Positions 58,486-64,000 of a DNA stretch of 64,000 nucleotides are shown in pieces; the first letter of the stretch is position 1, and every line of letters starts with the position of its first letter. The position numbers and the translations under genes were made by a program. Under the pieces are notes generated by a model that worked only from the letters and a program-made list of their open reading frames with translations, searched no databases and was not told the DNA's origin. Origin of the DNA: Sarcocystis neurona (taxonomy: Eukaryota > Apicomplexa > Conoidasida > Eucoccidiorida > Sarcocystidae); contig KL647294.1 in assembly GCA_000727475.1 (NCBI GenBank), positions 1,548,369-1,612,368 on the forward strand, written 5' to 3'.

Positions 58486-61400
58486 ATGCAGAGCGTAGTG
58501 CAGGACAGACGGACAGGGGGGGCAGATGTTGGTGCTTCTGTGTGTAGACAAGGGCAGGAAACCCCGCGCCAAAGCGGCGGCAACAGCACTCCTGTTGGTA
58601 CCGCAGCGTCGTGGGCTCCTTGTGCTTCTCTTCCCGTGTCTCCGTCGCGAGTTCATCTACGTTGCGCAGAGCAGCCATCGAGGACTTCCGAACCACCAGG
58701 CGGGCCGAGCTCACGCGCCCGCATTTCTTCGACTCCTGTGACGACCAGCGGACCTCGCAGACACGCGGTGCATCAACCTGAGGCGCAAGCGGCTGCTCAG
58801 CGTCCAGCTGCAGCAGTACCATCAGAAAGCGGCCGTAATCGAAGAAGCGCTGCTACGTCAAGAGAAACGTTTGACGCCTCTGCTGAAACCCGTAACACAC
58901 GAGGAATTTTCGTTGTACGAATAGTGAGAAGTCTAGTGGAGGGACTACGGCGCTGCGTGCCTCGCTACTCAGCACGGCGTTGTCAGGGTATACCGTTGCC
59001 TCGTGCCTTAGCTGACGTGAGGCACTTTCTGGATGCGCTGTATTACGAAGAAGTCTGCTTCTTAATCCTAAGAAGCTGCCTGACCATAGTGCATACTGGC
59101 GTTTTCCTTTATTCCTGTGTGTGGGAGAAACCATTCAAGACTCACGTCACCGTCGCCCTTGTACTTGGCATATTATCGGTGCTTACGCTGGTGCGGGTGC
59201 TATGCCAGTATCAGATAGTGAAGGCGTTGGCTCGCTTGCGTTGGGCCTGGTGGCAGCGCACAATTCTTCCTGATTTTGCAAGGCTGCTGCGCTCCCCCCT
59301 GTGGCAATGCCAACGTATCCTGTTCCTTGTCTCGTTTTCTTTCTACTTTGTTGCTCTGCATCTCGCCTACTACCGCGGAATAGCCACCAATGTAGAAACA
59401 TCTAACGCACCAGTACTTGTACGCTACGTTTCTGTAGTGGTCCTCGTGTTTCTCTCTGTTCTTGGACCTCACATTCTGATGCTCGTGATTGTCTGCGCGA
59501 GCCTCTTCGTCTGCTGGTGCGCGTCGGCGGCAGACATCGAACAGCTGCTGGTGGAAGAACCCAGAGGTGCAGGTCGAGCGCTGCCTGCAAGACTGCTTCA
59601 GATGATGCATGAAGAGCAGTGGACTCCACCAGAGCGGGACCACAGGAGAAGCAGCGACAGTAACAGAAACAGCACCACCAGCAGCAGCAGTAGACGCGGT
59701 TCTGACGCGACACCAGATTTGGACAAGCAAGCGCCGGGACAGCAATCAAAACGTGGGACACATTTGTTGACACAGATTACTGGACTGAGTGACGCCGACC
59801 AGCAATACAGCGAAACTCGAAAGCATAGATGCGGGAAAAAAACCGAAGAAAACCGTTCGACAGACGATGGCAACGAAGTGAAATATGGAAGCGAATTTAT
59901 GTGAGTGCCGGGTTTCAAAAGCAGTACACGGGCTTGCAAAATTGAATCCGTCCACTGGCTACACCCGTGCTAGACATGTGTCCATGCGAGCCCACGTATA
60001 TACACGCGTGTAGGCCCAGGAGTATGCTTCGTGCGTCGGGTAGGTCGATATTGTTTATCTTTGAACAATGACGCCTTTAATTTCGTCAAGCTCCCGTCTG
60101 AGTGACAGCAGCTTGTACGTGTTTTTAAGGGACTGGGCTCTCGTGGAATCAAAGTCTCACGTCACCATAGCAAAATGTACAACAGAACGTCCCTGTGAAG
60201 TGATGTAGGTAATCTCCGAGACTGCATAGTCCGTGTGAAATACTGTGCGTCCGTGTACGTTTGTGCAGACGTTTTCTGGTATGGAGGGGCCTCATTCGCT
60301 CATGCATACTTGCTGACATATTTGTACCGATGCATTTCACACCGCTGTCACAGCCTCCCCACGGGCAGTATGCTAATGCGGTCGTACAACTGAGGAAGCG
60401 ACAAGTCAGTCGCCGGGGGAGCAAGACACTGTCCTTTTGTGCTGTGCTGCAAGAGGCCACAGGGGTTAGAAGTGTCGGGGAAGTGGCGTTGTACGATTTA
60501 CACAAGCATCAACACTCTCCTCTGAGAACACGTGCTGTGGCGTTAGGCTTCCCGGCGGAGATCCGGATTCGGCAGGATGTCACTTTTGTAGCTTCCTTGC
60601 ACGGTGTTGAGCGATGGTCGTGTATTCATGTATACACACGTTTGCGTATGACACGCACAGCTACTGGCCGTGTATCTCCCCGTGGACATAATATTCCCAG
60701 ATGGCATATACGTAGGTAAATACTTATACATATATATGCTACGCACGGTGGGCAACTCAGACTGCCAAATAGAGAATTTCCATGCCAAGTAAATCTGCTT
60801 GAAAGGCGCCGAGCTATGGAGACAACTAAAACTACGCTCCACCGCGATGTGTGTGTACACAGTGCGGATCCCGATCAGTTGCACGTGTACGTGGGCCATG
60901 ATTAATGCAACGTTTTGTTTCGCTGTGTTCCTTTTCAGCTGTGCAATTTGCTTAACGGAGTTTCGCGAAGGAGACGTTGTACGCCGCCTGCCGTGCAGCC
61001 ATGTGTTTCACAGCGCATGCATCACACGCTGGCTGTCTAGTCACGCGAGCTGCCCCTTGCGCTGCTACGTAAATTTCTTCATTGGCCACATCAATCGGCC
61101 GTCCTATGAAGCAAGTAGGTGCTTCCGTATGCTCGCTTCCCAGCTGCTGCGACGACCCCGCAGTCGGTTTCTTGCTAGTCTGCGACAACGCCACCAGCGA
61201 CACGTCGGACAGCAGCGACCGACTCCACAAGTTCAGCCGCAGCAAACGCAGCAACGGGAGGGCGAACAGGGTCACCAGGAAGGCCAAGAACACCAACAAC
61301 AGCTTGCAGAGGAGGAGAGAGAGGAACCCCAAGGGGATTTGCGGGATCGAGCTGAGTTTTTGGAAGTGTCTCCGTGTGTTGGTTGCGGCGCTGCTGACGC

Positions 61401-61956
61401 TCGCGCGATTTCGGCTGTTGCGGAGACACAGACACTGGCCGAGGAGCTCAGTGAAAGGGCCGTTTCGTCTTGTGCAGGAGACGAGGGAAAAGAAGATGTT
61501 TTTCGGGAGAAACAAGAGGGTGAGGAACGGATGCCAATGAATAAGGCGCCAAGACACAGTTTAGAGGGGAGTCGCGAAGGTGTAGGGGAAATCGGAGCAG
61601 AACAGGTGCCCTCGGAAGGTGGCGGAAATTTTGTCATGCATCGTTGCTGCGTGGACGACACAAGAATCCAAGAAGAGGACAATGGTATGTATTATGTTTC
61701 TCTGAGAAATGCTGACGCTTCACGACGTGAAGAAGGTGGAAACGTAGGTGCGGCAGAAGTAACTCTCACTGGAAATATGCCGCAACGGACCAGCGCTGTC
61801 CAGGTGACTCGAAAAGCACTCGAGGGTTCCTTTCTACGTGCAAGCATGGAGTCAACTGTTGCCCTTTCGGTGAGGTCCAGAGACGGGTCCTCGGAATTAT
61901 CGCCGTCCCACAGCGACAACAGGATTTTTTCTCAAGAGAGTGATATGTGGACATGA
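58486..61956 (+). CDS. Four-pass membrane RING-H2 E3 ubiquitin ligase (two exons)
   Basis: Proposed CDS: 58486-59900 joined to 60939-61956, 810 aa; donor AT|GTGAGT, acceptor CCTTTTCAG|C, phase 2, giving GSEFI-CAICL across the join. A Ser/Pro/Gln-rich N-terminus precedes four hydrophobic segments at about 190-210, 221-241, 277-297 and 313-345, the last unusually long. Then comes DIEQL at about 350-354, the same motif found after the membrane block in plant four-pass RING-H2 proteins of the At1g63170 type. The RING is at 473-514: C473, C476, C491, H493, H496, C499, C510, C514 ([19 protein letters not shown], then [12 protein letters not shown]). The last Cys pair is spaced by three residues (CPLRC), not the usual two. 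The tail is Gln/Glu-rich and disordered. Role: ubiquitin transfer at an endomembrane, inferred from family. The ATG choice is uncertain; the frame is open upstream. Confidence 0.82.
59901..60938 (+). other. Intron of the RING-H2 gene
   Basis: 1038 bases, GTGAGT to TTTTCAG. Mostly unique sequence with a short TATATATG patch near 60725. An open frame within it (60261-60719) shows no domain. Confidence 0.75.
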
Positions 61957-64000
61957 AGGTTCTAACAGGCGAACAACAGGGCAACAGGGTCGCCGCTGGC
62001 GCCGCTTTAAAAATAGCAGTCGAAAATAGCTGCCTCAAGCAGGACGCGCAAAACCTAGGACGCGCGCTCGACGCAAGAGCAGCTGCTGACCTGGGGAGGG
62101 TACTAGCAACGCAGAGTTAGAGGACAACGTCAGTGAAACGAGGCAGTCACATTAGACCGACTGCAGAACCCCGAAAACGGCTTGACAGCAGTAGCGCCGT
62201 CTCCTGGATAGCTGTCGTAGTTGCTGCTGCAGTGCAGTGCCCACACCGTCAACCGGAAGATTCTAAAAAATGCGGCTTGCACCGTTACCCCCAGCTTTAT
62301 GCGTTTGAACAGCAATGCAGCATTCGGTGGTCGAGCTGCACCAGTCTGCTCAAACGGCAGTGAAAAGACCTGCAGACGCAGTCGATGGGGTAACAGCAGT
62401 AAGGGGCCGATATGCCGTTAAATTAGTAGTATCGAGACAAGGCAGCTGGGCACAACAAGCAGGTTCGCGCGTGGCGATTGGGCGTGTCGGGAGATTACAC
62501 ATGCCTTTGTGTGTATGAGGCTGCCCAGTAGCCATCTGTCATCGTCTGAGTTGATGCGCAAATTTCCAAGCACTCCTTCGTAGTAATGAGGCGTCGAGGA
62601 GCTTGAGGACTTGTGTTGATGTAGCGCGTACTTCTCGGTGCGTTGCCAGTTCCCGACACCAAGGTGCGGTGGCAGTGCTAGGTGGTCCCGATATTGCTCG
62701 CCGACCAGTGGTGGTCGGTTTAGCGATATTTACTGGAGGGTGCATGCTGTGGAAGGCGGGCACAGATTTAGATGCTTCTGTCCTCTTCGTCTTTTGAAAG
62801 GGAACTCAGTCGCACGAAAGATGTGTCTCAAGGCGAGATGGCAAAGACACACCACGTGAGCAGCACTCGCGTCCAAGTATAGCGTAAAGAATGCAGATTT
62901 ACACAATAAGACACCCTCAACCTTTATTCCAAACAGGTACGTCGTGGTTGGACCGGAACACATGCAGAGGACAATGGTAAGTTTAGAGCAGCGAGAAGGC
63001 TGTAGCAGAGGGTTTAAAGACAAACAAGAGAAAATATACTTATGCGTCTGTGGTGGATAGACCGGTACTGTGATCACAGAGTATACCCAACACGTCCTTA
63101 TCAACGGATACCACCCGCACGGGATAACATGGTGGCGTGTAGGCACCCGAGTTCCATCTGGGGGTGTGCGCTACAGTCTTGAACACAGGACCTCCCTACG
63201 TGTTCCCGACGCTCCGAACATGCAGTAAATGTTAGACACGTCGACGTACGGAGGTAGTAAACATTCGGCAGGGAACAAAGAGGGCGATCGCACTACCAGG
63301 CGACAAAAGCAGAGAACATCGTCGCACGTCGTGGCCTCTCTTGAGGGTGAGAAGACAGTGGAAAAAAGTTGTCGGGATTCTCTACTGAGAAAACGATTTG
63401 CAAGCGGAGACCTTGCGGCATGTCTGTGGGGAGGGCGCATACGACGCAGTCGTCACCTTCGGGCGAAGGTATCCCTGAAAAGACAATGGCTCGCGTTCTG
63501 GACAGTGAGGTTCACACAAGCTGTAGTAATCTAGGGTCTCTGAGTGCGACCTGTTGGCACAGCTTGTATATCACTTTGGCCAAACTCCCTCTACGTCACC
63601 AGTGCGTCAGCGAAAATGGGCGTGTGTTCACTGGCGTCGCATGCGCTGGCAACTGGGTAGCTGTTTCAACAGCAACACTTCCAGGTCACCAGGCACGGTG
63701 CAGCGAGCTAAAAGCGAAATGAGCGCTTCAATCCGAACAGCTCCGGACGCCAACACTCTGCGGGATGTGACTCATGCGGTTGCAGAGTGCTGCGTCGTGG
63801 TGTAGGGGCGGCGCCAATTCCTACACAACCGTAATTTCCTTGACGTAGCAGTCACCCGTATCAGGCGGAAGCGGGTCGAGGCAAAACTACGGGGGAATCT
63901 GAAGTCACCGGGGAAAACAAGACTCGAGAACCCGTTGTCGTTTCCGCCCGAATCCTCTCGTGGAAATTGTGGTGTGTGAGCAAATTTACGAACTTGAGGT
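61957..64000. other. 3' flank, no gene recognised
   Basis: Mixed unique sequence. 62200-62450 has weak GTA/GCA triplet rhythm. Open frames of up to 138 codons on both strands lack motifs. A plus frame from the ATG at 63486 (MARVLDSEVHTSCSNLGSLS) runs 78 codons to 63722 and could be an exon, but nothing supports it. Confidence 0.3.

Noticed and set aside
1..64000. Transfer RNA, ribosomal RNA, transposon or viral sequence
   Set aside because: I looked for tRNA-like cloverleaf cores, rRNA-like conserved blocks, reverse transcriptase or transposase motifs, and long terminal or inverted repeats. I saw none I could defend by eye; a covariance-model and repeat-library scan would be needed to exclude them.

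Overview
The window looks like a chromosomal piece of an apicomplexan of the Eimeria type. The evidence is dense CAG/CTG triplet tracts that run through coding sequence as poly-Gln, poly-Ala and poly-Ser, abundant (TA)n/(TG)n/(TATG)n microsatellites in introns and between genes, spliced genes with introns of tens of bases to about 2 kb, and no bacterial operon structure. The genus is inferred; I cannot fix the species. A 445-base run of N at 11349-11793 marks an unresolved repeat.

Layout. 3-2693 (minus) is one open frame of 897 codons that runs off the left edge. It looks like the N-terminal part of a large Sec7-family Arf-GEF (GBF/BIG type). 5.1-12 kb is triplet-rich DNA with coding-like fragments whose strand and exons I cannot settle. 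12-14.9 kb is microsatellite-rich. 14983-20945 (plus) is a proposed two-exon gene encoding a BAR domain, a UBA domain and a clathrin-box-like motif. 21-30.7 kb has no gene I can name. 30748-39468 (plus) is PIG-S/Gpi17, a GPI-transamidase subunit, rebuilt from four exons. 45586-51538 (plus) is a six-exon secreted beta-propeller-like protein. 58486-61956 (plus) is a two-exon four-pass membrane RING-H2 E3 ligase. 62-64 kb holds nothing I can support.

The window crosses a compositional boundary near 37.3 kb. Left of it the genes carry homopolymeric amino-acid repeats and the DNA is full of CAG tracts. Right of it such tracts are largely absent from exons, and intergenic DNA has only sparse or decayed triplet patches. 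This fits the repeat-rich/repeat-poor segmentation known from Eimeria chromosomes.

The genes are not an operon. Four of the five concern the secretory and endocytic membrane system: Arf activation, membrane curvature/clathrin/ubiquitin, GPI-anchor attachment in the ER, and a membrane E3 ligase. The fifth is itself predicted to enter the secretory pathway. Exon joins were made by hand from GT/AG sites, reading phase and continuity with family consensus sequences; none was checked with transcripts.
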